Assembly: GCF_029784135.1 (NCBI RefSeq) | Contig: NC_073746.1 | Location: 230,529,882-230,593,881 of the forward strand | Origin: Toxorhynchites rutilus septentrionalis | Taxonomy: Eukaryota > Arthropoda > Insecta > Diptera > Culicidae | Reading direction: 5' to 3' | Length of the DNA: 64,000 nucleotides | Shown here: positions 10,959 through 22,819 of the stretch, piece after piece | Layout of the letters: each line of letters starts with the position of its first letter | How positions within the stretch are numbered: position 1 is the first letter of the stretch | Translations under genes and position numbers: made by a program | The notes under the pieces: generated by a model | Databases searched by the model: none | Told to the model about the DNA's origin: nothing | What the model saw: only the letters and a program-made list of their open reading frames with translations

Positions 10959-12096
10959 TGACGTAGGATTACGTCTTTCGGGAATATATTGGGGTACAAA
11001 TTAAAAATCGAAAATCGAGTACATCGTGAAAATTGTCCAATTTCAAACGCTTATTGCTCAGTCATTACATGATAGATTAATGACATTTTCGCTTTAATCG
11101 ATTTAGGCACTCCATAACAATTTTTTATCTTGAATAAAATAATATATGCTATAAAACTAACCATCGAACAATTGAAAAATCTCAACCCCTATCCTAACGG
11201 AAATACCCACTTCTGAAAGGTCGAAATTGACGACACATGCGGCGGATCTCTAACAGAGACATCAAAACCAAGCTGCATGGGGTAAATCGGCATTACAAAT
11301 ATAATGTTAGTGATACGATTAATTCTAGCAAATACGATTTAAATTTGGAACTTTAATGTTGATTGCTTCGTGAAATTTCATATCAATGACCGGTGGTGTA
11401 TTGTGAAAAATTTGGCACACAAATAACTGTAAAATTGTATATGGTAGCAGTTGTGTTAAAAATGACTTGATTTATGAAACGATTTATTTCAATTTTCATA
11501 AATAAAAACCAAGGTTTGTTCCCGCTCGAGAACGGATCGTTTGGTTTAAACTGTCTGTTTTGTTGTGTTCATTTTCACCCAAGGATAGTTTATATATTAG
11601 CTCTACATATAGTATTAGGTGTTGCTAGTCCAACTAATATTCGTATTGGGTTGAATAAATACTCATAAAATAAAAATTATCAAAGAAAATTACTATTTCC
11701 ATTTCAAATATGTTTTCTCTATATTAAAGTTTTTACTGATGAGAAAAATTGATAATTGTGTTCGGTATTGGTAATAATCTTATATTACATTGGTGAGTTT
11801 TTTGACGTAGGATTACGTCTTTTGGGAACATATTGGGGTACAAATTGAAAATCGAAATTAGAGCACATCGCGAAAATTGTCCAATTTCAAACGCTTATTG
11901 CCATTTAATCCGTCATTTCATGATGGATTAATGATATTTCTGCTTTGATCGATTTAGGCACTCCAACAATTTTTTATCTTGAATAAAATAATATATGCCA
12001 TAAAACTAACCATCGAACAATTGAAAAATCTCAACTCCTATCCTAACGGAAACACCCTCTTCTGATTGATCGAAATTGAAGACACATGCGGCGGTT

Positions 12097-12360
12097 CCCT
12101 ATCAGAGACAGCAAAACCAAGCTGCCTGGGGGAAATCGGCACTGCAAATACATGAAAGTAGCGGGAGCTTTTGCTCCTACCGAAATGTGTTCCCTAACAG
12201 AGACATTAAAACCAAGCTGCCTGGGGGAAATCTACACTGCAAATACATGAAAGTAGGGAGAGCTTTTGTTCCCACCGAAATGTGTTCCCTAACACAGACA
12301 TCTGGGTGCTCGGGGGAAATCGACATTGCAAATATATGCAAGTCGGGGCATTTTTATATT
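12097..12360 (+). repeat. 95-bp sub-repeats in unit 2
   Basis: Direct copies start at 12097, 12192 and 12287, each beginning CCCTA-CA-AGACA and running through CTGGGGGAAATC and GCAAATA-ATG-AAGT. The same 95-bp period is seen at 2939-3160 (inverse). Related units occur at 20467-20700. Confidence 0.85.
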
Positions 12361-12517
12361 GCAAGTAAGGTGAGTGATACGAATAATTCTAGTAAATTAA
12401 ATTCAAATTTGGAACTTTAATGTTGGTTGCTTCGTGAAATTTCATATCGTGTATTGTGAAAAAGTGTAAGTGTAAAATTGTATATGGTAGCAGTTGTGTT
12501 AAAAATGACTTGATATA

Positions 12518-12954
12518 TTAGGCTGTCAAAAAAGTTCTGCGGTATTTCCTCGAGGTGTCGTTGTAAGCGCGTAGTTCTAGTTGTATTCATTGTATCGAGT
12601 CATACTATAGCTTGTTGGAAAGGTATTTTTACGCGCTATAATATAGTCCTTGGGAGGTTCTGTTGCATCCGCCGTATAGTCCGGACTTTACACCAAGTGA
12701 CTACCACCTGATTTTGTCCATGGCGAACGAGCTAGGTAGTCAGAAGTTAGCCACAAAAGAGGCCTGTGAAAATTGGCTATCCGAGTTTTTTGCCAATGAG
12801 GAAGCGAGCTTCTATAACATGAAGTTGGCATCTCGTTGGGAACAAGTCATCGAATAAAACGGCGCATATTTGACTTAAAACAGATGATTATAACTAATTT
12901 TGTGAACAAATGAAAATTCAAAAAAAATACCGCAGGACTTTTTTGACAGCCTAA
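12518..12954 (+). mobile_element. 437-bp internally deleted mariner
   Basis: The ends TTAGGCTGTCAAAAAAGT (12518) and its inverse (to 12954) flank the insert, with TA at 12516-12517 and 12955-12956. Unit 1 of the surrounding array lacks the insert at the matching site (around 11472), confirming both borders. The 5' part of the transposase gene and the first catalytic residues are missing. Confidence 0.9.
12663..12857 (+). pseudogene. Mariner transposase C-terminal fragment
   Basis: The frame encodes HPPYSPDFTPSDYHL, which contains the third catalytic aspartate of mariner DD34D transposases. It continues with CENWLSEFFANEEASFY and ends RWEQVIE before a stop. The rest of the protein (about 280 residues) is deleted. 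It matches a different mariner subgroup from the one at 5034. Confidence 0.85.
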
Positions 12955-13689
12955 TATGAAACGATTTATTTAAATTTTCTTAAATAAAAACCAAGGTCCC
13001 ACTCGAGAACGGGTCGTTCGGTTCAAGCTGTCTGTTTTGTTATGTTCATTTGCACCCAATGAAAGTTCATAAGGCGGGAAAATTTGGAAAAGTGATTTTC
13101 CATATGCTTTACATATAGTATTAGGTGTTGTTAGTCCAATTAAAATTCGCATTGGATTGAATAAACACTCAGAAAGTAAAAATTATAAAAGAAAATTAGC
13201 TTTTTTATTTCAAATATGTTTTCTCTATATTAAAGTAACATGTTCTTACTAATGAGATAATTGATAATTGTGTTCGATATTGATAATTACCTTATATTAC
13301 ATTGATGAGTATTGACATAGGACTATGTCTTTGATTTCTATATAGGGGGGTCACTCTACGAAAAATGTAACGATTTATTAAGAGTTTTCAAACGCATATT
13401 ACTCAAAAGGGTTATTGCGACATATGTTGTGTTATATATCATTAGACGCGTAATTTATCCAGATTTTTTTTGCTTCAAACATGAACAATGAATATAGTAT
13501 AAAAAGTTAAAAATTTGACGATTTAATTGGGTATGTTTCCTTTCGATTGCACTATCTACTCGCTTCCTCCCCGACACAACGAGCCATTTTTTTGCCTAAA
13601 TTCGGGCGTTGGCTCATAATGTGAGTTGATGCGTAAAATGAATTATTCTCCATTTATCGATAATAGGCATTAATTTTATATTATATTGT

Positions 13690-13815
13690 ATGTTGTCCAA
13701 TCAATTTGTGCTCAATTCATATTTTTATCGTGTAGGTCTCACTACTAACAATTTGTGTAATTGTGGTCCAGGATGTCATAATATCGAGTATGTTGTTTGG
13801 TTATGTGAAATGCAA
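13690..13815 (+). pseudogene. Non-LTR retrotransposon zinc-motif relic
   Basis: The frame shows NNLCNCGPGCHNIEYVVWLC, the same Cys-Cys-His-Cys motif seen in the element at 55615-56849 (SNLCGCGHGYHDIEHVVWSC). It is short, ends in stops and is much decayed. Confidence 0.65.
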
Positions 13816-13894
13816 TAAATGAATTTAAATGGTTGCTGATTTAGAAGATCGAAAGGGTATACCAACGTAAATCAGATTATGATAGCTTGAGTAG

Positions 13895-14342
13895 TCGCGA
13901 TCTTACAGGGCTATAAAGTTATTACAAACAATGTTCCGGACAACGTGTTAACGAAGGAGATAATGCTATTTTTATCTATAATATATTTTTGTAGTCATAG
14001 ATTGATTTGACTCAGGCTTATGTAGCTTATGTATGTCTTAACTATTTAGACATGTGTTTAAAAATGATACATGATGACTCTTTATCTTCTGCTGCAAGAT
14101 TTAATAAACAGAAGAAAAGGGTAGTAATGTCTTTAATTGTATTTTTTTGTACATTTTTGAACAGAATACGATACCGAATTCTACCACGTTATATCATCTA
14201 ACCCGTTGAGAGGATACAAGTACATACATGAAACGGTTTTTCCAAGGCATCCATTTGATATATCAAAAGAGAAAAAATACAGATTTTGAACAATGAAAAA
14301 CTCAATTTAAATGCAATTACTACACACAATCACAGTCCTAAC
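13895..14342 (+). repeat. Dispersed repeat family E, copy 1
   Basis: It aligns along its length with 57400-57845 in the same orientation. Shared landmarks are ATTCTACCACGTTAT, TATCAAAAGAGAAAAAAT and CACACAATCACAGTC at the end. No coding potential and no clear TIR, so the class is unknown. Confidence 0.75.
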
Positions 14343-14358
14343 GGCCTTCTCCGGGGCC
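14343..14358 (+). promoter_or_regulatory. Histone mRNA 3' stem-loop-like element (decayed)
   Basis: GGCCTTCTCCGGGGCC can form the 6-bp stem and 4-nt loop of replication-dependent histone mRNA 3' ends, with two G-T wobble pairs next to the loop. It is followed by CACCAAATC as in metazoan histone genes. Confidence 0.5.
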
Positions 14359-14530
14359 ACCAAATCATTATCAAATAGTTTAATTCTTCAAACATATTCA
14401 AAATCAATAGATAGCCTAACGGAATTCTACGTCAACTACGCGGTCGTGTCTCAGACACAACCCTTCTGTGACTTTTTTTCTTTATTTCATCCATACATAT
14501 CATAGGAGGCATCTCGTCCAAGATCACAGA
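14343..14530 (+). repeat. Histone 3'-flank-like repeat, copy 1
   Basis: It begins with a histone-type stem-loop (14343-14358) followed by CACCAAATCATTATCAAATA, then AGCCTAACGGAATTCTACGT and GGTCGTGTCTCAGACACAACC. The same order recurs from 14674. Confidence 0.65.
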
Positions 14531-14673
14531 GGGTGGGTTTCATCATATCTCGTCCCACTTCAGTATCTTTTATCTGAAACGCGCCATCCAACGACTGTTT
14601 ATCATCCTTCTGTCATCATGACTCGGTAAACACTGGTGGAGTGAACAAACAATACCCAACAACGAAACAAAAC

Positions 14674-14689
14674 AGCCCTTTTTAGGGCC
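14674..14689 (+). promoter_or_regulatory. Histone mRNA 3' stem-loop-like element
   Basis: AGCCCTTTTTAGGGCC is the 16-nt histone stem-loop with five of six stem pairs intact and a TTTT loop. It is preceded by CGAAACAAAACA and followed by ACCAAATC and a purine run AAAGAG about 15 nt later, matching a histone downstream element. Histone mRNAs use this hairpin instead of a poly(A) tail for 3' processing by SLBP and U7 snRNP. No histone coding sequence is adjacent. Confidence 0.65.
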
Positions 14690-14830
14690 ACCAAATCATT
14701 ATCAAAGAGTTTAACGATGTAATACTTCAAACATATCCAAAATCAACAGATAGCCTAACGGAATCCTACGTCAACTATGCGGTAATGTCTCGGACACAAC
14801 CCTCCTGTAACTTTTTTGTCCCCATCTAAT
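14674..14830 (+). repeat. Histone 3'-flank-like repeat, copy 2
   Basis: Direct repeat of 14343-14490: the stem-loop, then CACCAAATCATTATCAAAGA, then GCCTAACGGAATCCTACGTC and TGTCTCGGACACAACCC. The copies are about 330 bp apart. Confidence 0.7.
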
Positions 14831-17800
14831 GGTTCATTTTTTGACGATATGGTCGAAAATTCTATGAGGCGAAATTTGTCATTGGAAACGGCTTTATTGT
14901 TCAATGATTGGGAGTACGCATAGTTGTCCCATGTTCCAAAAACAGCAACTGGTAAGAACTGATATTGTTAAATGAAATGCGCAAAGTTCCTTTCACTTGA
15001 ATCAATCAAGCTTGATTACGGGCTCAAAAATTCATGGTTGAAAAGTTATGCCTAGAATATCAACATGAGACAATTGAACATGGTGTTGTAATAATTCTGA
15101 TGGCTGCTGTCTTGGTGCACTCTGGCCTTTTCTTCTCCTCTCTAGAGAACGTACATTATCTTTTTTTTTTTTACAAATCGTGTACTCCCAGATAGTGTAC
15201 GTGATTCATGGATGATATTGGATATTGTCACGTTTCACTAATTTCACAGCGAACGAATTATCATGATTTGCATACCAATCGAATCGGAAATTCTCTTAGA
15301 TTTGTTCGATATGCTATACATTTCAATTCGATAATCCCTGAACGGTTGAAATTAATGAAAATCCTGAATTTTGAAACATAGATACACACCACATTTATTT
15401 AGATACAGCGTATTTTTCATGGAAATATGCTTTCAAGTCCCAGTGGGAAAATCTTACTGTTGTATGTTGTGGGATTCGATCCCACCTCAAGCGGAATATA
15501 GGAGTTGAAGTGTTTATTTGCTTTTTTTACTGAAGTAGTGAAAATAACTAAATAACTAAACAGTTATTTCAAAAATCTCGATGTATTCTAAAATAATATG
15601 AATAATATGACAAACAAGTGGAATGAAAAATATATTCGTAGTTCTACGTCGAAAATGCGGTCGTGTCCTATATACAACACCTTACAATTTTGTTTGAAGC
15701 TGGGAACCAACAATATGTTTTGTTCTGCTTTTCCGAAAGATTATGCATAAAAACATCGTTTTATAAAAAAGGGAAATTTGTCAAAAAGTACCCTGGGACA
15801 ACTATGCGTAGAACGTGAGAATACTGCATTCACTCAAACCATTTTTATAGAATACATGTCTACATGCCACTCTGAAAGTGATACCTAAGCATCAACCACT
15901 TATTCTGGTATAAACAATCATTGATAACGCAATTTATTCTTGATGTTTGGGAACATTGGATGTTTGTTTGGGAAATGGATGTTTTCACCGAATAGGCGGT
16001 TATTTGAGTATATTTGTGAGAGCTTGCATTGTGATGGTGAAGAACGATTCGTCGTTTGGAGCTTTTTTTTTCTTATTTGGCCGGAAATTTATGGCAAACA
16101 AATTGTTGTGTGCAACTCCGAATTGACCATTATTTTTTTTTCCATAATACTCAGACGGCCATTTTTTTGGAAGTACTTCGAGCGCGAACAAGTTTTGTTG
16201 GGCTATTCCCGCTTTCAAAGCCCTTACAGTCGACTGATCCATTCCACGTTTGGTTTTATGAGGCTTTAAACTTCTTCAGTTCATACGCGTCCTGATAATG
16301 GCCCTTGTGGAAAGAACTTTACTCCATTCTCCTCCCTCACCTGTTTTAAGAACACTTACAGTGGCTCGGTCTGTGAGACAGTATGCTCGAGTGTAGTAAA
16401 ATCGTAGGTCATACTAATAAAAACTCAATGATAAATTATTCTATAAAATGAAATAATTTATCATTGGCTAGGGTAGTTTCAGAGAACAGTCTTTCACTGT
16501 AACTGTCACTAATTACTGCTACAGTTGAAAGATAAACTATAGCAAACATTTCGAATCAAGGGTACTGCTTAGATTTTGATGACCACCAAAAGTAAGGAAC
16601 GTAAATGCGATCGATTCGAAATGTTTTCGCATAACAGTCGATTTCGTCAGTAATGGATATTTTTTTGGAAACTGACTATCATTTTCATTTGCCACTTCGT
16701 TGAAACTGTCAAGCTTTGCGTGTGAGATTTAATTCAGTTTCATCTCTTTTGCTTCGTTAATTTGATTTGTAGTGAAGAGAGTCTCAGATTATCACCCCTG
16801 AAGACAGTTCCAATTTTTCAAATCTCGAAAGAAAATGATTGATTGAAGTTTTTTGCTCGAACTCGTAGTTCCTACCCCTACTCGACTAGTTTAAACATTA
16901 TTTCAATATATCCGCAAAAGTTTCATAATTGTAATAGAAAATCCTGCACTGTTCAATATGCCATGCAGAAAACTTGATACTCTATTAGAAAATATTCATC
17001 CTATGCGGATATTTCATAATTCAAATTTCCTTATTTTTATGTAAAAATGCGTTTATTACTCCCTAAAATTGAATTTTTTTTATTAGCTTCATGCACACAT
17101 GCAGTTTCTCCCAGTTTCGTATTTGCAGATAAAAAGGGCTCGAAGGATGCCGGATATTCGGTATCCAGTCAAACTACTATCCGTTTCATCACTAATAAGA
17201 ACTATCTATCGTAAATATTTGCCTACGATTATGTGAATTGAATTGAACGGTCAATTCGATCCCTGTAACTATCGCACCGAGCAAATTTTCGTATTTTGAA
17301 AATCGATAAAATCTCATCGAATCGAGTTCTTTCTCGAACGTGTTGCGAATTGCATATTTCGAAATGTTGTTGAAATGTCTCTCAAAGCCAAATATTAGGA
17401 ATGCAACAAGCAAACCAAACAGCTCGAAAAGTTATGCGACAGTTTTCACCCGACTGTATCTATAACAGCAAAATAGGGCTAACGAGAAACATTCTGTTCA
17501 ACTAGACTCCATAATAGGGCCCAGTATGTAATTTTAGAAATTTTTAGTTTCTCATTCATCATTGTTGTTCTATCCATGACTAAATTTTTTGAAAGAAATT
17601 TGCACAATTAATCCACATTACTCATAATAATTTTAAAATAGAAATAATAATACTTCATAAACACTCGAATTCAAATGTTCCAAAAATTTATATTTTTATT
17701 TTCGATATTTTTTTATACCGGATGTGTCCAGCATTTTCAATTGGTCATTTGACAAATGATATGCCTGGAGAGAAAATTGTTGAAGTTGTTCCTAGTGACC

Positions 17801-18280
17801 TTTTTTTTCTTTTATTATGGTCGAACAACAATATAATATAACTAACTGTAAGGACAAAAATATTAAAACGGAAACTTTAATGAAAAATATCTACTCTTAT
17901 AACTAATATGTTTTATCGAGGTTAGCATAAACACTATATAAAATGATAACGGCAAAAGATGGAGGGGTATTTTTGCATTGCGTTTGGAGGTGACACTATC
18001 CTAGACCAGCTGGCGAACCCCTAAGAATACCTACGCGGGCAACCGGTAGATCGCGGACTACCGTTTGGACATCCCTGGTATATAACATGTCGATCTTGCA
18101 TTATCAGTTCTCGCGCAGCATAAGTGTTTTCTGACAGAAGAGCTTTTTCGAAATACCTGCACGAGGTTCATCGCGAACAACAACCACGATTTAATATTCA
18201 TTACACCGGCGACAAATAGTGCCCTTTTGAGGTGCTTCATTGCCAAATTCCCTAAATTTATTTTTCTTTTTTCTGTATTT
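14831..18280. other. No gene recognised (3.4 kb)
   Basis: Mostly unique-looking AT-rich DNA. A piece at 15640-15690 (TTCTACGTCGAAAATGCGGT) recalls the histone-flank repeats, and around 15470-15485 a B-box-like GGGATCGAATCCC (minus strand) suggests a decayed SINE. Open frames of 60-110 codons near 15940-16295 show no recognisable domain. Confidence 0.5.
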
Positions 18281-18412
18281 TAGTGGCTATCAACACTTTT
18301 GGCTGGTTCGTCACTTTACTTCCATTTTTGGAAGTATGTAGGGAGTGGGAATTGAACTCGAGACCTTTAGCGTGAAAGGTATGGATGTTATCAATACGCC
18401 AAATTTCCTCCA
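18281..18412 (-). mobile_element. tRNA-derived SINE, second family
   Basis: The minus strand begins near 18412 with GGCGTATTGATAACATCC (A-box region), then AGGTCTCGAGTTCAATTCCC, which contains a B box GTTCAATTCCC (complement of 18347-18357). It continues into a body ending GACGAACCAGCC. No clear target-site duplication was found, so the borders are approximate. Confidence 0.65.
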
Positions 18413-18889
18413 TTTTTTTCTAATTTTGTTTTCTGAATCATAAAACATCATACTTCACCTATATTAGCTGTTAAGCAGCTTTTCGAGAAGACAACTCCGA
18501 TTTTCAGTCATCACTGCATCTTATTTATAACGTTGCTATATTATTTGCTGTGAATAACATTGTTCTCGAGTGTGATTTCTTCCATACATAAATAGCTCAC
18601 AAGATCAACCTATCACAGCAAGAAAAATTGTGAAAAGTTCATCCTGATTGCTATGTGAATCAGAAGTTCATCTGTCGTCTGTCATTTTTTCACCCATCGT
18701 CCTCCAATGAACAGTGTAACAAAATCTGGCAGCCCACATCTCAATCGATGGGGTGGGATGTTTATTGACAAACCCCAAACGGGGTGGTATGTTTACCATT
18801 GCCATTCGAATAAACTCCACGCCACTAGGCGCTTGCCCTACGCCCTGTAAATACCACTCGTTGATAGCAATCTAATTTCGGAAAACTTT

Positions 18890-19342
18890 TTGTTAAAATG
18901 TCCATCTCTCGTGGAAAAAAAACTCATAGAGCCGATAGGAAAGGAAGAGACCATCCTTCCGACGATTTATGACTACATACCTCTCGGTGAGAAACGGTGG
19001 GAACGTTCATGGAAGCGTACACAGAGAAAAAATCATCGCCGCCAGAAAACGACAAATCGTATTTCTCTTCTAATCGAACGTGATGGTGAAAAAACGTTCC
19101 TCTTTGACGTTTCCGAACCATATGGTAAATTGAATGACGACAAGGTGGGGCAAAGCTCGACGAAGAGATGGAATAATCAACAGTGTGAATGGCGGGCGTA
19201 CGACAAGGAGGGTAATACGAGTAGCTTCCGTCGTTTTTTTTGCTCGCTCGTCGGGTGGCAGTGGGAGGGAAAGTTGCTCGAAAACAGGCGTGAGCAGAAT
19301 ATTGTAGCAAGCCTTTGGTGTTTCATTTTTCAGTGTCGGTAG
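18890..19342 (+). other. 150-codon open frame of unknown nature
   Basis: The longest open frame in its neighbourhood (from an ATG at 18898, within the open stretch), rich in Arg, Lys, Glu and Trp. The opposite strand is also open (18924-19310). I recognise no domain, transmembrane segment or transposase motif, and no splice context ties it to the receptor gene. It may be a fragment of an unidentified element or chance; I lean to non-coding. Confidence 0.2.
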
Positions 19343-19839
19343 GTTTTCCCTAGAGTATAGTTATGGAAATGTGCGTGGTGCCATGTTTGATTTACACGTT
19401 GGACCATTGCTCGCATATCAAGTTCACTTCAGGGTAAAGCATGTTGGAATATTTTATTGGTTTCTACTTCCAATCTTTCTTTCTATGGACCCTTTTCGCA
19501 CTAATCCATCTCAAATTATACGGGGCGGCTGGGTTATTCTTTTGGGATCTCTGGGAATTGGTTAAGCTAGTGCTGTATCGAATTTTGCTCCAAACAAAGA
19601 ACATGGCTATTAATGATATTCGATTTGTTTCTATTTGATTCAAATCAATACTGATTTGTGACCAAGGGTTCTCATTCATTCATACATACAAATATTATGA
19701 GTATTCACGAGGTATAGAATACATCGTCCAACGCTGAAAGCATGTCATATGGAGTTTTTTGATAACCGTTTGTTTTGAAAATTGTCCTCTTTTACTGGTA
19801 CACATTTTGTTACTGATAATAATATCCAGTATGTTTGAG

Positions 19840-20172
19840 CTGTTTTCGAATTTTTAACTGCTGAAAAAGTGAATCCTAGTGAGATTCATCGTTGTTTACA
19901 GGCTGTTTATTGTGACGGTACTATTGATAGGTCTACTGTGAATCGATGGTAATGGAATTTCATGATTTCCAACCTGAAAAGCCAAATTGTTTACAAAACA
20001 TACGGCGAAAAAATTGCCTCAGACGATCATCGTCGCAAACTCGTCGAAGATTCGATTCAAAATCATCTCAAGCAAATCACTCATGGGCGTATCGTAAACC
20101 AAATTGGAATATTCAAGGAACGTATTGGCTTCATTATTGAACAATTGGGATACCGTAAAATCCGTGTACAAT
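19840..20172 (+). pseudogene. Mariner transposase N-terminal relic
   Basis: Broken frames read EKVNPSEIHRCLQAVYCDGT then a stop after TVNRW. Another frame carries ASDDHRRKLVEDSIQ and ERIGFIIEQLGYRKI. These are the two helix-turn-helix segments of SETMAR-like mariner transposases. The catalytic domain is absent and the fragment stops where the GACGTAGG repeat begins. Confidence 0.65.
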
Positions 20173-20720
20173 GGTACCCTTTTGACGTGGGACTACGTTT
20201 AACGGGAATATATGCGGCGTAATTCAAATTTTCCGAATGCTTGCAATGATTTCGAATGCTTATAACACGAACATTTCTCAATAGATCGGAAAGATGTTTG
20301 CATTAATTGATAGGAAATATTTCAACGCATCTATCACAATTAATAAAATGCTAATTTTGTATGAGATAAACAATTGAATAACTGTGAAATGTCAAGCGTT
20401 ATTCGAACGCCCTAACTGCCACATTTTGATTAGCCCGATTCACAGTCTCCGCAACACAGGCTTCAAAACCAAGGAGTTTGGGAAAATCTGCATTGCAAAC
20501 ACATGCAAGTCGGGGGTATTTTTGTTCCAACCGAAATGTCTTCGACTAATACGGTCTTCAAAATGTGTCTGGGGAAATCGGAATTGCAAATACAGGCATG
20601 TCGGGGGTATTTTTGTTCCCACTGAAATGTGTTTCCCTAACACAGTCTTCAAAACCAAGGTTCCTGGAAAATCGGCATTGCAAACACATGCCAGTCAGAT
20701 GTCAGGGGGAAAAGAACAAA
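20173..20720 (+). repeat. GACGTAGG-family repeat
   Basis: It starts TTTTGACGTGGGACTACGTT and aligns with 39815-40060, including ATTTCTCAATAGATCG, TTGATAGGAAATAT and GAGATAAACAATTGAATAA. It ends in three units related to the 95-bp sub-repeat (GCATTGCAAACACATG and GTCGGGGGTATTTTTGTTCC). Confidence 0.75.
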
Positions 20721-20789
20721 TTTATATGCATATAATACAATACAAAATATTTTTTATCGATTCGAATATATAAAAGAATCGATTATATA

Positions 20790-21118
20790 AGTTATCAACA
20801 CCACAGATGAAACTCCAGCATCGACCAACGTCAACGTTAATGTTCTAGCGCTTAAGTAAACACTTAAGGATAAATATCCATGTGGTAAATGCGACCGACG
20901 AAAATTATGCAGCAACAGAAAAGGACTCGGGTTGAGGTAATAAAACGGCTACACGAAAGAAGGAACGAAACAAACCAGAGATAGGCAGATAGGTTAGATT
21001 GTAAGCTAGCTTTGTACATGAAAGATAAAATAAAATTAGTCTTGTCGTAACCTTAACAGGAGCAACATAGCTCACTAGTTTTAGTTTTCATTATCCGAAA
21101 TTCTTTCGTTATTTAACT
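20790..21118 (+). repeat. 5' LTR (329 bp)
   Basis: Begins AGTTATCAACACCACAG and ends CGTTATTTAACT. It matches the 3' LTR along its length with scattered substitutions and a few small indels, so the insertion is old enough to have diverged. Confidence 0.92.
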
Positions 21119-21131
21119 GGCGCAGTCGTGC
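21118..21131 (+). other. Primer-binding site, tRNA-Ser type
   Basis: TGGCGCAGTCGTG directly at the LTR edge is complementary to the 3' end of a serine tRNA (CCA plus acceptor stem), as in the 17.6/297 group of Gypsy elements. The T is shared with the LTR end. Confidence 0.75.
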
Positions 21132-21550
21132 GGATCGATTTCAGCTTAAAGTGTTCGCGAATCGAAAAGTGATAGAGCAACAGTGCGTTCGCGACTGAAT
21201 ATCGTGAATTAGTTATCCTTATCGAGACCGGACACAGCCGAAGCCGTCGTTCCAGATTAACGTAAGTAACTTTAAATTATTATTATAACATTGTTTTTAA
21301 CGGACGGATGCAAGTTCTTTGTAACTCCATTCCGCCACCAAACCATAAACCTTACCAATTAAGAGGGACAAGCCCGAACCAACCGTAAGCGACTCCTTAA
21401 ATATCACAAAAGTGTAAAACTAATATAAAAAATAAAACGATAAAAATCCAACTAAAACTCAGACTTAATTACTTAATTACCTAATTAATAAGTGCTGAGT
21501 GCTGACACATAATTTATTAACGTTTATAAGTGCCTAATAAGAGTGTGAAA

Positions 21551-22784
21551 ATGAACCCTGAAATGACAGGTACAAGTTTCACAATTCCTGTAAATACCCA
21601 GAATAGTGACTGCATTGCCCAAACGAACGAAATGTTCTGCAATGCAGAAAAAGTGCGATGCAAACGCCTCAAGCCATAAATAATTTGCCATCCTTCGACG
21701 GGAATTACGTTAAATTACATTAGAAAATCTACTACCTTTCCTTAATATTATGAAAGACACACCTTTCGAAGAGATCTGGTTGCAGTCTGTTCGTGCAAAG
21801 ATCACGGGAGACGCAGACCAAGCATTAGAAATATATGGCACTCCGCTTAAATGGAGCGAAATTAAGGCAAACTTGATTGCCTATTACAGTGACAAGCGCG
21901 ATGTTGTCACACTCACAAGGGAGCTATTTCAGCTCCAACAAACGGGCACCCTAGAAAAATTCTACGTGTCAGTCCAACAAATTTTATCGCTCTCAATCAA
22001 CAATACGAGCATCTCAACAGCAGACACGAGCTTGCGAGAAGACCGTATAAAAACACATCAGGAAAATGCGTTGCAAGTTTTTCTAGCAGGGCTTAAAGAA
22101 CCAATAGGGGGCCATGTTAGAGCCCGTCAACTGTCAAAATTGAAAGAAGCATTTGACGCCTGCGTAGAAGAAAGAAATTTCCAAAACGGGCATGGATTAA
22201 ACAAAACTAAACATTATCGACCCGCTAAAATATTTCCTCTGGCACCGCAACGTCCCCCGAAAACAAGATATCAAAATCAAATTTGGAATCCACAATTATT
22301 CACCACACGTTCCCACCAATCAAGATCAATTCCACGTTTCCCACAACAACAATATCACCAACAACAATTTCAACAATTTTCTCCAAAATATTTCTATCAA
22401 AATAACAATAATATCCCTCCGCAAAATGTCTTTGCCTCTAAACCGATTCAAATGACGAATCCCATTCCCATGGAAGTTGATCCTTCTATAAAATCAAGAC
22501 AAGTTAATTACATGAATAGGCCAAAACATCAATTTAATTATCCACAAGGACCCATAAATTACCACGAAGGTATAGAACTATGGGATCTTCATTCTGCAAA
22601 TAATCCATATAATTCTTACCAACACTATGAATCTACACCTAGCATATCTAGAGAACCAACACAAGCAATAATAAAAAATGATAAAGATGAAAATGACGAA
22701 ATAAATTTTCATCTAATAGAAGAAAACGATAATGAAGGATTAGACAATTTTTTTTATCCCATTTATTTATTTAAGGCTCATTAG
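21551..22784 (+). pseudogene. gag of the Gypsy-type element (broken)
   Basis: A start ATG at 21551 gives 39 codons before a stop at about 21680. The reading then shifts and has further stops until an open frame of 344 codons (21750-22784). That frame has the helical capsid-like part (EEIWLQSVRAKI, LTRELFQLQQTGTLEKFY) followed by a Pro/Gln/Asn-rich tail. No zinc knuckle is seen. The broken N-terminus makes a functional product unlikely. Confidence 0.8.
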
Positions 22785-22819
22785 CATAGACAATTTTCTT
22801 CCATATATAAAAATTTAAA

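Larger units (their letters stand above)
10959..13400 (+). repeat. Tandem array of GACGTAGG-family units (three starts)
   Basis: Unit starts (TGACGTAGGATTACGTC or a close variant) are at 10959, 11803 and 13313. Units 1 and 2 align over their full length, including the landmarks TATGGTAGCAGTTGTGTT, CTCGAGAACGG and TACATATAGTATTAGGTGTT. Unit 1 is 844 bp. Unit 2 is 1510 bp because it carries two more 95-bp sub-repeats and a 437-bp mariner. Unit 3 is cut off after about 90 bp. Each unit also contains a CCAAT-like GATTGG motif in the middle. No protein is encoded. Confidence 0.8.

Noticed and set aside
12076..12420. 114-codon + strand open frame
   Set aside because: It lies inside the 95-bp sub-repeats of family C; its open state comes from the repeat period and no protein family is visible.
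15455..15500. B-box-like GGGATCGAATCCC (minus strand) as tRNA or SINE
   Set aside because: No A box at the right distance and no target duplication; too weak for a feature.
15940..16295. Overlapping open frames of 79-109 codons
   Set aside because: Phe-rich, open on both strands, no recognisable domain and no splice context.
18040..18246. Possible histone gene fragment on the minus strand
   Set aside because: Initial impression from codon-like composition; the translation does not match any histone core motif.
20384..20773. 129-codon open frame
   Set aside because: Again the family C tail repeats, with a matching open frame on the other strand.
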